DNA of 16,094 bases from Azonexus sp. (GCA_031274715.1 JAISPT010000048.1:1-16094), one strand, 5' to 3'; positions 1 through 7,464 are shown, counted from the stretch's first letter. Program-made: numbers and translations. Notes: generated by a model not told the origin, from the sequence alone.

Positions 1-1
1 C

Positions 2-232
2 TGGCTCGACCTGACCCGCTACGAATACCTGCTGCTGGCGCTGCTGCTCGAACGGCCAGGGCGCATCCTGTCGCGCCCGCAGATCATGGCAGCCGTCTGG
101 CAGGATGACGGCGAAAGCCTGGAACGCACCGTCGACACGCACATCAAGACCCTGCGCGGCAAGCTGCGCGCCGTGCGCGACGAGGACGTGATCCACACCC
201 ATCGCGGCCTCGGCTACAGTCTGTCCGGATGA
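2..232 (+). CDS. creB: CreB response regulator, C-terminal DNA-binding part (5' truncated by window)
   Basis: Only the last 76 codons are in the window. They encode an OmpR/PhoB-type winged-helix DNA-binding domain: an N-terminal RYEYLLL strand/helix, then SRPQIMAAVW, the recognition-helix segment RTVDTHIKTLRGKLR and the terminal wing THRGLGYSL. The wording is very close to the end of E. coli CreB as I remember it (RTVDTHIKTLR, THRGMGYSL), and the next gene is a clear CreC. Known role of the family: the phosphorylated regulator binds direct repeats of TTCAC (cre tags) and activates creD and other targets. A perfect cre tag is present in front of creD later in this window. The receiver domain and promoter lie outside the window. 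Confidence 0.9.
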   Translation, partial: WLDLTRYEYLLLALLLERPGRILSRPQIMAAVWQDDGESLERTVDTHIKTLRGKLRAVRDEDVIHTHRGLGYSLSG

Positions 233-242
233 TGAGTGCCCG

Positions 243-1670
243 GTGAACATCTCCGTCCGCCTGTTCTTCGGTTATTTTCTGATCGTCGGGCTGGCCGCCT
301 GGTTCGTGCTCAACGCTTTCGTCAAGGAAAGCGAACCGGGCATCCGCCAGGCGACCGAGGAAACGCTGGTCGATACGGCACAGGTTCTGGCCGAACTGGC
401 GGCAGCCGATCTGGCCGCCGGCCGGATCGAATACGGGCCGTTCGCCGAAGCCGTGCGCGGCGCGTTACGCCGCCATCCACGGGCCGAGATTTCCGGCGTA
501 CTCAAGGAAAGCGTCGATCTGCGCATTTATGTCACCGATGCTCGCGGCATCGTCGTCTACGACTCGAAGCACGCCGCGCTTGGCGAGGATTTTTCGCAAT
601 GGCACGACATCGCCCGCGTTCTGCGCGGTGAATACGGCGCCCGCCAGACGCGCGAAGATCCTTACGATCCGGCCACTTCGGTGATGCACGTCGCCGCGCC
701 CGTCGTTTACCTCGGCGAGCGGATCGGCGTGCTGTCGCTGGCCAAGCCGATGTCGTCCCTGGCCCCCTACATCGAGCGCGCCGCCGGCCGCGTCAAGGCT
801 TCCGGCTTGATCCTGCTGGTCGCCACGGCGGTCATCGGCCTGTTGTTCACCGCCTGGCTGAGCTGGTCGATCCACCGCCTGCGCGATTACGCCCGCGCCG
901 TCGCCGGCGGCCACAAGGCCGAAGCGCCGACCGGCGGCGGCCGGCAACTGTCGGAATTGGCCCGCGCCCTGGCGACGATGCGCGAGAAGCTCGAAGGCAA
1001 GCAGTACGTCGAGCACTACGTGCAGAACCTGACGCACGAGATGAAAAGCCCGCTGACCGCCATCCGCGGCGCCGCCGAAATCCTCGAAGGCGACCCGCCG
1101 GCCGAGGACCGCCGCCGCTTCGTCGATAACATCGTCGAACAGACGCAACGTTTGCAGGCGACCATCGAGCGCCTGCTGATGCTAGCCCGCGTCGAGCAGT
1201 TGCAGACGCCGGAAGGCCCGCAGACGCTGCAACCGGCCGCGTTGCTTGAAGACTGCCTGGAACTGCGCCGGCCAGCCCTGGCCGCGCGCGGCCTGCATGC
1301 CCGGCCGCAGGTCGACACCACCCGCCCGATCAAGGGCGACGCCTTCCTATTGCAACAGGCGCTGCTCAACCTGCTCGACAACGCCATCGAGTTCTCGCCG
1401 GACGGCGGCGACATCGATCTGGCGGTCCGCGAGCGTGGCGAAATGGTCGAATTCTCGGTCCGCGATCACGGCGACGGCGCCCCCGACTACGCGCTACCGC
1501 AGTTGTTCAGCCGCTTCTACTCGCTGCCCCGGCCGGCCACCGGCAAGAAGAGCACCGGCCTGGGCCTCGCCCTGGTCCGCGAAGTCGCCCGTCTGCACGG
1601 CGGCGAGGCCGAGTTCGCCAACCATCCGGCGGGCGGCGGCGAGGCCAGCTTCCGGATCGCGGCAGCCTGA
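243..1670 (+). CDS. creC: CreC sensor histidine kinase
   Basis: 475 aa, close to E. coli CreC (474 aa), which it resembles from the first residues (RLFFGYFLIV, AAWFVL, FVKE). Order of parts: TM1 about residues 7-26; periplasmic CHASE/PAS-like sensor about 30-185 with the family stretch LRGEYGAR and SVMHVAAPV; TM2 about 187-208; HAMP-like linker; H-box NLTHEMKSPL with phospho-acceptor His265; N-box with Asn380 (LLDNAIEFSP); G-boxes DHGDG (408-412) and STGLGLALV (437-445). It is an inner-membrane kinase that phosphorylates CreB. The start is GTG, 10 bases after the creB stop, chosen because translation from it matches the CreC N-terminus; expression is probably coupled to creB. Unusually, creD does not follow directly. 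The stop codon lies inside a 16-bp sequence repeated at the end of the downstream GGDEF-EAL gene. Confidence 0.93.
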   Translation: MNISVRLFFGYFLIVGLAAWFVLNAFVKESEPGIRQATEETLVDTAQVLAELAAADLAAGRIEYGPFAEAVRGALRRHPRAEISGVLKESVDLRIYVTDARGIVVYDSKHAALGEDFSQWHDIARVLRGEYGARQTREDPYDPATSVMHVAAPVVYLGERIGVLSLAKPMSSLAPYIERAAGRVKASGLILLVATAVIGLLFTAWLSWSIHRLRDYARAVAGGHKAEAPTGGGRQLSELARALATMREKLEGKQYVEHYVQNLTHEMKSPLTAIRGAAEILEGDPPAEDRRRFVDNIVEQTQRLQATIERLLMLARVEQLQTPEGPQTLQPAALLEDCLELRRPALAARGLHARPQVDTTRPIKGDAFLLQQALLNLLDNAIEFSPDGGDIDLAVRERGEMVEFSVRDHGDGAPDYALPQLFSRFYSLPRPATGKKSTGLGLALVREVARLHGGEAEFANHPAGGGEASFRIAAA

Positions 1671-1675
1671 CCACA
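1660..1675 (+). repeat. 16-bp direct repeat, copy 1 (over creC stop codon)
   Basis: The sequence CGGCAGCCTGACCACA occurs here and again at 4945-4960, identical over 16 bases. In both copies the TGA at positions 9-11 of the repeat is the stop codon of the gene it ends, and the preceding GCA GCC codons give an Ala-Ala C-terminus in both proteins. The two copies bracket 3269 bases holding exactly the FIST and GGDEF-EAL genes. This may be a footprint of insertion by short-homology recombination or a duplicated target; chance in GC-rich coding ends cannot be excluded. Confidence 0.6.
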
Positions 1676-1804
1676 TTGGGCAAGCTATGGCATTATTGAT
1701 CAGGTCATAGCACGATCCCGACATAGTGGTTGGCGCCTTCCCTGCCAACCATAGGCGCGCATCCCATTACCTGTTGCCCGGGTACGGGGGCGAAAGGAGG
1801 GAAG
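1676..1804 (+). promoter_or_regulatory. Intergenic control region of the FIST/GGDEF-EAL pair
   Basis: This stretch is more AT-rich than its surroundings and lies just after the first copy of the direct repeat. It holds two inverted repeats: GCTATG...CATAGC (16-base spacer) near the start, and TGGTTGGC (1727-1734) with GCCAACCA (1744-1751) separated by 9 bases. Neither is followed by a T-run, so they look like operator sites or an mRNA hairpin rather than a terminator. A TTGATC is a possible -35, but no convincing -10 is seen. A strong Shine-Dalgarno (AAAGGAGGG) sits just upstream of the ATG at 1805. Confidence 0.4.
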
Positions 1805-2986
1805 ATGGTTTCGGTTCATTCGATCAGTGCCCGCGCAACCGACACGGTCATTGCAGTGCGCGCGCTTGAGCAGGAAGCGGCAAAGCTTGATGTCGCCGCC
1901 AGTTTTCTCTGCGTCTTCTACGACGAAATCCATGACGACCGGCTGATCCACGATTTCCTGGCCACCCGCTTCCCTGGCGTCCCCGTGCTGGGCGGCACGT
2001 CGTGCGGCGGTGCGATGAGCGAGAAGGGGCTGGGCGGTGACGGCTCGATCGGCCTGCTCGCCGTGGCCGATCCCGATGGGGAGTATGGCGTCGGCACCGC
2101 AGAATTGACCGGCGACGCCGCCAGCGCCGCCGAGCATGCCCTCCATCTGGCGCTGGAGCGGGCGGGCTGCCCCGGCGAACTGCCCGAACTGATCTGGATC
2201 TACCAGGCACCCGGCCAGGAGGAACAGGTGATCGCCGGCCTACGCCGTGTCGTTGGCGACCGCTGCCCGATCATCGGCGGCAGTGCCGCCGATAACGCGG
2301 TGGCGGGCCACTGGCGGCAGCTGGGGCCGGAAGGCCCGATGACCAACGGCGTGGTGGTGGGCGTGCTCTTCTCCTCAGGTGGGATCAGCTGCGCCTTCCA
2401 GGGCGGCTATGCACCAACGGGCACCAGCGGGATCGTCACGCAAAGCAGCGGCCGCACCATCCTGACCATCGACGGCGAGCCGGCAGCCGAGGTCTACAAT
2501 CGCTGGAGCGGCGGCAAGATCAGCCACAAGCTCGCGGGCGGCAACATCCTGACGGATACGACGATGTTCCCGCTCGGCATCGAGGTCGGCCGGATCGGTG
2601 ACGTGCCTCAGTATCTCGTCATCCATCCCGAGCAGATTCTGGAAAACGGCGCCATGTCCACCTTTGCGAACGTTGGCGAGGGCTGCTGCCTGTTCGCCAT
2701 GCGCGGCGACCGAGCGCACTTGATTGAGCGGGCCCGCAAGGTGGCGACCGCAGCGGCGGCGGCGCTGCCGGGCGGACCGAAAAGCCTCGCCGGCGGCCTG
2801 GTCGTCTATTGCGCCGGCTGCCGGCTCGCCGTCGGCGAGGAGATGGATCAGGTATCGGCCGCGATCAGCGAAAATTTCGGCGGCATGCCATTCGTCGGCT
2901 GCTTCACCTTCGGCGAACAGGGTCAGGTGCTGGGCAGCAACGCCCATGGCAATCTGATGATTTCGGCAATCGCTTTCGGCCGATGA
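1805..2986 (+). CDS. FIST-domain sensory protein (NosP-like candidate)
   Basis: 393 aa, soluble, with no signal peptide or membrane segment. The frame is open from 1730, but the ATG at 1805 is preceded by AAAGGAGGG at ideal spacing. FIST-N features are in the first half (VLGGTSCGGAM about 61-71, PIIGGSAADN about 155-164). FIST-C is about 220-390, with EVYNRWSGG (229-237), CAGC (336-339), PFVGCFTFGEQG (362-373) and HGNLMIS (381-387). FIST domains are ligand-sensing modules usually paired with a signalling output. Members called NosP are heme proteins of about this length that sense nitric oxide and regulate a neighbouring histidine kinase or c-di-GMP enzyme. The adjacent GGDEF-EAL gene, four bases downstream, fits that arrangement. 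Heme binding is inferred; I cannot point to the axial His with certainty. Confidence 0.8.
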   Translation: MVSVHSISARATDTVIAVRALEQEAAKLDVAASFLCVFYDEIHDDRLIHDFLATRFPGVPVLGGTSCGGAMSEKGLGGDGSIGLLAVADPDGEYGVGTAELTGDAASAAEHALHLALERAGCPGELPELIWIYQAPGQEEQVIAGLRRVVGDRCPIIGGSAADNAVAGHWRQLGPEGPMTNGVVVGVLFSSGGISCAFQGGYAPTGTSGIVTQSSGRTILTIDGEPAAEVYNRWSGGKISHKLAGGNILTDTTMFPLGIEVGRIGDVPQYLVIHPEQILENGAMSTFANVGEGCCLFAMRGDRAHLIERARKVATAAAAALPGGPKSLAGGLVVYCAGCRLAVGEEMDQVSAAISENFGGMPFVGCFTFGEQGQVLGSNAHGNLMISAIAFGR

Positions 2987-2990
2987 AACC

Positions 2991-4955
2991 ATGAGCCATG
3001 CCGAGGAGCTACGGGAAACCATCGTCTCGATGCAGCGCGAGTTGGACATGCTGCGCCTGGAGACGACCCATTCCCGCACGCTGCTCGACGCGCTCGATGC
3101 GCTCCTCGTGGTCTCCGGCGAGGACGATCCCTTTGCCGGCGTGTTCAGCGTGCTGCTGCCGATCTTCGATGCAGCGCTGGCGATCGCGCTGGCCTGCCCC
3201 AGCGACCATGACGACACTATGGAATGCGTCGCCTCCAACGATACCGGCCTGATCGGCTCGCTGTGGCAACCGGACGCGCAGTTGCAGAAGGCGCTGCGCG
3301 GCCGCATCGTGGCAACGCTTGGCAGCCATGACCTCGGCGCCTGCACGGCCGCCGGCGACCTCGTCCCTGGCGAGGACCAGCCGGCACTCTACCTGCCGCT
3401 CACCCAGCACAGCCGGCGCGGCCTGTTGCTCTTGCTGCGCGAGAGCGGCAAGCCGGGTTTCGACCGCTCGCACGTCATACTGGCGCGCAAATTCTCCCTG
3501 CTCGCCTCGCACGCGCTGGCAGCGCGCGACGCTCATCGTCGCGAAATCGAGAGCCAGCGCCTCAAACAACTGACCGACCAGCTCACCGACAGCCAGCACG
3601 CGCTCGCCCACCGCGCCAATCACGACCAACTCACCGGCCTGCCCAATCGCGCCCATGTCCAGGAACTGGTCGAAGAGCGCCTGGCCCGCAAGCGGCCCGG
3701 CGAGAAGCTGGCGCTGGCCTTCATCGACGTGGACGATTTCAAGCGGGTCAACGATATCTATGGCCATGATGTAGGTGATGCACTGCTGCGCGGCATCGCC
3801 GATCGCCTGAGCAAGCAGATCCGCGCCAACGACATTCTTGGGCGGATCAGCGGCGACGAGTTTGTTGTCATATTGGACCCGTTCAGGGAAAGGAGCGAGA
3901 TCGTCTCCCTGGTCCGGCGGATCAGCGAGCTGCTGCACCAGCCTTTCGATCTCGATGGCATGCAGGTGAAGGGTTCGGGATCAATCGGCGTTGCGCTCTA
4001 TCCCGTGCACGGGCGCAGCTATGAAGCGCTGCGCCGCAATGCCGATACCGCGATGTACCGGGCCAAGACATCGGCCAAAGGCAGCGTCGAATTCTTCAAC
4101 CGCGCGCTCGGCCGCTCCATGTCCGAGCGGCAGTGCCGCGAACAGCAATTGCGCGCCGCCTTCGCTGCCCGGATGTTCCGCTGCGCGCTCCAGGCCAAGG
4201 TCGACATCCGCAGCGGCCGGATCATCGGCTTCGAGACATTGCTGCGCTGGGTGGATGCGCAGGACGTTGTCCACGCGCCGGATACGTTCCTGCCTATCGC
4301 CAGCGAACTCGGGCTGCTCGACGGCATCACGCTGATGCAAATGGAAGAGCTTCTGTCCTGGCTACCGCAACTCGATCAGCGCTTCGGCAAGGATATCGTC
4401 TATAGCCTCAACATCTCCGCCATTCAGGCATCGCATCCCGGCTTCATGAAGACCCTGATCGGCCGGATCGCGCAATCGGGTCGGGCCAGGAATTTCATGC
4501 TGGAACTGACCGAGGAATCCCTGATCTGGGCCAATACTTTCCAGACCGATAGCTTGCCGCTACTACGCGAGGCGAACATCGGTATTGCAATCGACGATTT
4601 CGGGACGGGCTATTCATCGCTGGCGATGCTCACCGAATTGACGGTCGACGAGATCAAGATCGACCGCTCCTTCATCGCCTGCATCCAGGACCGGCCACAC
4701 CAGCAATCCATCCTGCGCGCCATCGGGTCCCTCGGCCGCGCGCTCGGCATCGATCTGGTCGCCGAAGGCATAGAGACCGAGAACGAGCTGGCCTGGCTGC
4801 TGGACAATAGCGGCATCGGCGCCGGCCAGGGCTTTCTGTTTCACCGGCCCGCCTTCATTCCCGAGCTGCTCGAAGCGGACCTGCCCGGCAATGGGCCGCC
4901 ATTGTCGGCAATCACCCAGAGCATCATTGAGCGCCTCACCAAACCGGCAGCCTGA
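2991..4955 (+). CDS. GAF-like/GGDEF/EAL protein (c-di-GMP synthase/phosphodiesterase)
   Basis: 654 aa, no membrane segment. The N-terminus has a short coiled coil (1-30) and a GAF-like sensor region (about 30-180). A second helix (185-208) leads into the GGDEF domain (about 209-370): DVDDFKRVND (246-255), signature SGDEF (287-291, Ser for the first Gly), and an RxxD inhibitory site at R278-D281 exactly five residues before it. The EAL domain (about 385-625) has the motif as ETL (E415). The other metal/substrate residues all appear present: N474, E505, D535-D536 (DDFGTG), K556, E592 (VAEGIE), Q613. Both halves therefore look catalytically competent despite variant signatures. It starts four bases after the FIST stop with a weak ribosome site, so translational coupling is likely; the FIST protein is its probable input. 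Its end overlaps copy 2 of the 16-bp repeat. Confidence 0.93.
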   Translation: MSHAEELRETIVSMQRELDMLRLETTHSRTLLDALDALLVVSGEDDPFAGVFSVLLPIFDAALAIALACPSDHDDTMECVASNDTGLIGSLWQPDAQLQKALRGRIVATLGSHDLGACTAAGDLVPGEDQPALYLPLTQHSRRGLLLLLRESGKPGFDRSHVILARKFSLLASHALAARDAHRREIESQRLKQLTDQLTDSQHALAHRANHDQLTGLPNRAHVQELVEERLARKRPGEKLALAFIDVDDFKRVNDIYGHDVGDALLRGIADRLSKQIRANDILGRISGDEFVVILDPFRERSEIVSLVRRISELLHQPFDLDGMQVKGSGSIGVALYPVHGRSYEALRRNADTAMYRAKTSAKGSVEFFNRALGRSMSERQCREQQLRAAFAARMFRCALQAKVDIRSGRIIGFETLLRWVDAQDVVHAPDTFLPIASELGLLDGITLMQMEELLSWLPQLDQRFGKDIVYSLNISAIQASHPGFMKTLIGRIAQSGRARNFMLELTEESLIWANTFQTDSLPLLREANIGIAIDDFGTGYSSLAMLTELTVDEIKIDRSFIACIQDRPHQQSILRAIGSLGRALGIDLVAEGIETENELAWLLDNSGIGAGQGFLFHRPAFIPELLEADLPGNGPPLSAITQSIIERLTKPAA

Positions 4956-4960
4956 CCACA
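4945..4960 (+). repeat. 16-bp direct repeat, copy 2 (over GGDEF-EAL stop codon)
   Basis: Identical to 1660-1675, with the TGA stop of the GGDEF-EAL gene in the same place within the repeat. Bases on either side differ from copy 1. Only about 20 bases separate it from the end of the convergent 322-aa gene, and no clear terminator is seen in that gap. Confidence 0.6.
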
Positions 4961-4979
4961 GGGGACGGACAGAAACGTC

Positions 4980-5948
4980 TCAAGCCAGCGCACTATCATC
5001 GAGGCAGAACAGCCGCGCACCGGGATGATCGCGCTGGAGCCGGCGGTTCTCCTTGTCGGCCAGCAGGAAATCGGGCCACTCGGCGCCGCGCCGGAAACAG
5101 AAGCGGCGTGGCAAATCGGTGTACAGCGAGCGTGGCGGCGACCGCCAGCCGATGCGCTTCAGCAGGCGGCCACTGTCTTCGCTGTGGTAGTAGAGGGTGC
5201 GCAAGCCCAGTTCGTCGCGCAGAAAAGCGATGGCGGCCCACAGCATGGCCTCTGCCCAGATCGGACGGTAGCGTTCGCCGATCAGGCGGCAGTAGTCGAG
5301 CGTCAGGCGCAAGGGCAATTGGCGGCGGCGGTAGGGAATCAGCGCATCGTCGGCGGCCCCGGCGCGACGGCGCTCCAGCAACCAGTGTTCGAGATCGGCC
5401 GCCCGGCGCAGCCAGTCGGTCTGGATTTCCTCGATCAGCGCGCTGCCACTAGCCCAGTCGAGGTCGATGCGCGCCCAGGCCAGTGTGTTGCGCTGGCGGG
5501 CAATGGGATGGCCGTAGTACTGGAACAAACCGTCGACCTCGCCGAGGCGGCGGTAATGCTGCTCATGCTCGCGGTTGAAATTGAGTTGTAGAACGAGATT
5601 GACGCCGGGACGCGAGGTCTGCTGATGGCGCCAATCGCTGCGTCGCTCTGTGCCCCAGGTAGACAACGTAAGGACGAAAGCAGCCTGGTTGGTGTCGTAA
5701 TCGCTGGCGGCGAGCACGGCATCGTCAAGGGCGTGGCCACAACCGGCGAGGATGGAACGGATGCGCGGCTTCTCCAGCAGGCCGGCGTAAGCGGAACGGC
5801 GCAACGCGGCGACCGGGACACGCCGGTCCGGCTGCCGATGGCAATAATGCCGCAGCAGGCCGATGCCGTAGCGGTCACGATAATAGGAATAAACGGTACG
5901 TTCGCCTTGCAAGCAGGCGATGATTTCGTCGGCGAGTTGACCTTGCAT
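4980..5948 (-). CDS. Unknown 322-aa protein with EIQTDW motif (distal gene of rtcB operon)
   Basis: 322 aa, rich in Arg, Tyr and Trp, no signal peptide or membrane segment. I do not recognise a named family. The centre reads ALIEEIQTDW (170-179), followed about 50 residues later by YRPIWAEAMLWAAIAFLRDELGLRTLYYHS (starting near 227). That order recalls the 'EIQSDW' segment and following helix of GNAT-like domains in large polyvalent proteins of phages and conjugative elements; this is recall-based and tentative. The start ATG has GGAG six bases upstream. The frame is closed by a stop at about 6008, so there is no longer form with ATG. It follows rtcB and the 64-aa gene on the same strand, which suggests a role linked to RNA ligation or repair. 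Confidence 0.8.
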   Translation of the reverse strand: MQGQLADEIIACLQGERTVYSYYRDRYGIGLLRHYCHRQPDRRVPVAALRRSAYAGLLEKPRIRSILAGCGHALDDAVLAASDYDTNQAAFVLTLSTWGTERRSDWRHQQTSRPGVNLVLQLNFNREHEQHYRRLGEVDGLFQYYGHPIARQRNTLAWARIDLDWASGSALIEEIQTDWLRRAADLEHWLLERRRAGAADDALIPYRRRQLPLRLTLDYCRLIGERYRPIWAEAMLWAAIAFLRDELGLRTLYYHSEDSGRLLKRIGWRSPPRSLYTDLPRRFCFRRGAEWPDFLLADKENRRLQRDHPGARLFCLDDSALA

Positions 5949-6009
5949 GGATGACTCCGTGAAATGCGGTGACAGGTGGGTGGCGCGGTGGTTCGGGCCG
6001 GGTCGTCAT
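5875..6009 (-). CDS. Possible 44-aa Arg-rich ORF overlapping the 322-aa gene start
   Basis: The ATG at 6009 has a textbook Shine-Dalgarno (AAGGAG, then six bases, then ATG), better than that of the 322-aa gene. The 44-codon frame begins MTTRPEPPRHPP, becomes very Arg-rich (RSTRRRNHRLLARR) and ends at a TGA inside the 322-aa gene, about 70 bases beyond that gene's start. It may be a coupling or leader ORF that opens the mRNA for the 322-aa gene. The composition could also be a frame-shadow effect, so the product is uncertain. Confidence 0.35.
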   Translation of the reverse strand: MTTRPEPPRHPPVTAFHGVIHARSTRRRNHRLLARRTYRLFLLS

Positions 6010-6057
6010 GGTTTTCTCCTTGGTAAAAGCCCACCGCTGTAGCGGCGAGCGGGTTAT

Positions 6058-6252
6058 TCAATCAACTTCAAATTCCGCCAAATCACCGGCAAGCAGCGCC
6101 GCCAGCGACCGCTGCGTGCGCTGCCGTGCCTGCTGGCGGACAGCCTTGCGGGTATTGCTGTGTGGTCCGGCATGGCGGGTCAGCCCGGGCACCAGCAGCG
6201 GGTTACGGGGCCGGCTTTGCGGCAGGACGAGGATGAGATTCTTCTTGGCCAT
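6058..6252 (-). CDS. Small basic hypothetical protein between rtcB and the 322-aa gene
   Basis: 64 aa, starting MAKKNLILVLPQSRPRNPLL. It is strongly basic in the middle (NTRKAVRQQARQRTQRS) with an acidic tail (GDLAEFEVD). Its ATG lies three bases after the rtcB stop and is preceded by AAGGGAT within the end of rtcB, so it is a translationally coupled operon member. The basic character suggests an RNA- or ribosome-interacting peptide, but no family is recognised. A 48-base gap follows, containing a small CCGC-TACA-GCGG hairpin, before the AAGGAG site of the next ORF. Confidence 0.7.
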   Translation of the reverse strand: MAKKNLILVLPQSRPRNPLLVPGLTRHAGPHSNTRKAVRQQARQRTQRSLAALLAGDLAEFEVD

Positions 6253-6255
6253 CGC

Positions 6256-7464
6256 TCATCCCTTCACGCACAGGACCTGTTTCAGGGTATGGACGACTTC
6301 CACCAGATCACGCTGGTTATCCATGACCCGGTCGATGTCCTTGTAGGCGGCTGGGATTTCGTCTACGACGCCACCGTCCTTGCGGCACTCGATCCCCGCC
6401 GTCTGCGCTTCCAGATCGAAGCGGGAAAATCGCCGCTTGGCGGCGCTACGGCTCATACGCCGGCCGGCCCCATGCGCGCACGAGCCAAACGCCTGTTCAT
6501 TGCCCAGCCCGCGCACGATGTAAGAACGCGCGCCCATGCTGCCGGGGATGATGCCCAATTCGCCCGCCCGGGCCGAAATGGCTCCCTTGCGGGTAATGAA
6601 CAGGTCTTCCCCGAAATGCCGCTCGCGGGCCACATAGTTGTGGTGGCAGTTGATCGCCTCGCCATCCAGGCTGAAGGAGGGCAAGCGCATCTTCAGCACC
6701 TCGAGCACAGCGGCCAGCATCTGCCGGCGGTTGAGCAATGCGTAATCCTGCGCCCACGCCACCGCTTCCACGTAGTCGTCGAACAGCGCCGAACCCTCGT
6801 TGAAATAGGCGAGGTCGCGGTCCGGCAGGCGGATCTGGTGACGCCGCATGTCCTTCTGCGCGGCGGCGATGAAGTAGCGTCCGATGACATTACCGATGCC
6901 GCGCGAACCGGAGTGCAGCATGACCCAGACCTGATCCGCCTCGTCCAGGCATAACTCGATGAAATGATTGCCGCCGCCCAGCGTGCCGAGTTGGCACAGC
7001 CAGGTTTCGTTGAAACGGCGCTGCATTTTCATCAGCCCCGGATGCTTGCCGACAATGGCGTCCAGCCGCGCGTCGAGCCGGCGCCCGACGCACTCCAGCG
7101 CGCCGCCGCGCATGTGGCTGGCGGCATGCTGTTCGAAACCGCACGGCACCGCGCCCTCGATGCCCAGGCGTAAAGCGCGCAGGGTATCGGGCAATTGCCC
7201 GGCGCGCAGCGACGTGCGCACCGCGTTCATGCCACAGCCGATGTCGACGCCGACAGCGGCCGGAATGATCGCCTGTTTGGTCGGGATCACGCTGCCGACG
7301 GTGGCGCCGATGCCGGCATGTACATCCGGCATCGCAGCGACGTGGCCATGCACGATAGTCAGCGAGGCCACGTTCAGCAGTTGCTGGATAGCCTCGGGTT
7401 CGATGTCGCGCGTCCATACCTTGACCGGAACGCGCCCCTTGTTGAGTTCAATTTGAATGCCCAT
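6256..7464 (-). CDS. rtcB: RtcB RNA-splicing/repair ligase
   Basis: 402 aa; E. coli RtcB is 408 aa and the sequence is co-linear with it. RtcB joins RNA 2',3'-cyclic phosphate or 3'-phosphate ends to 5'-OH ends using GTP and Mn2+. Motifs: MPDVHAGIGATVGSVIPT (45-62), GVDIGCGMN with D74 and C77, LGTLGGGNHF with N166 and H167, MLHSGSRGIGN with H184, CHHNY (273-277), IPGSMGARSYIVRG (306-319), and the guanylylated His331 in HGAG. All catalytic positions are present. The start ATG has AGGAA upstream. There is no rtcA or archease gene next to it; instead two uncharacterised genes follow in the operon. The 5' leader carries an attenuator-like structure (7531-7665). Confidence 0.97.
   Translation of the reverse strand: MGIQIELNKGRVPVKVWTRDIEPEAIQQLLNVASLTIVHGHVAAMPDVHAGIGATVGSVIPTKQAIIPAAVGVDIGCGMNAVRTSLRAGQLPDTLRALRLGIEGAVPCGFEQHAASHMRGGALECVGRRLDARLDAIVGKHPGLMKMQRRFNETWLCQLGTLGGGNHFIELCLDEADQVWVMLHSGSRGIGNVIGRYFIAAAQKDMRRHQIRLPDRDLAYFNEGSALFDDYVEAVAWAQDYALLNRRQMLAAVLEVLKMRLPSFSLDGEAINCHHNYVARERHFGEDLFITRKGAISARAGELGIIPGSMGARSYIVRGLGNEQAFGSCAHGAGRRMSRSAAKRRFSRFDLEAQTAGIECRKDGGVVDEIPAAYKDIDRVMDNQRDLVEVVHTLKQVLCVKG

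Noticed and set aside
5954..5973. cre-tag-like TTCAC pair on the minus strand just upstream of the 322-aa gene
   Set aside because: One half is GTCAC and the spacer is five instead of six bases; it also overlaps the ribosome-binding region inside an operon.
6020..6050. Hairpin CCGC-TACA-GCGG after the 64-aa gene as a terminator
   Set aside because: Only four or five pairs and a T4 run, and an operon gene with a good ribosome site follows; too weak to call.
5435..6061. 208-codon minus-strand frame overlapping the 322-aa gene
   Set aside because: Ser/Pro/Thr-rich shadow composition; the 322-aa frame has coherent protein-like sequence and a ribosome site.
6160..7173. Plus-strand open frames opposite rtcB
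   Set aside because: No domain features; rtcB on the other strand is unambiguous.
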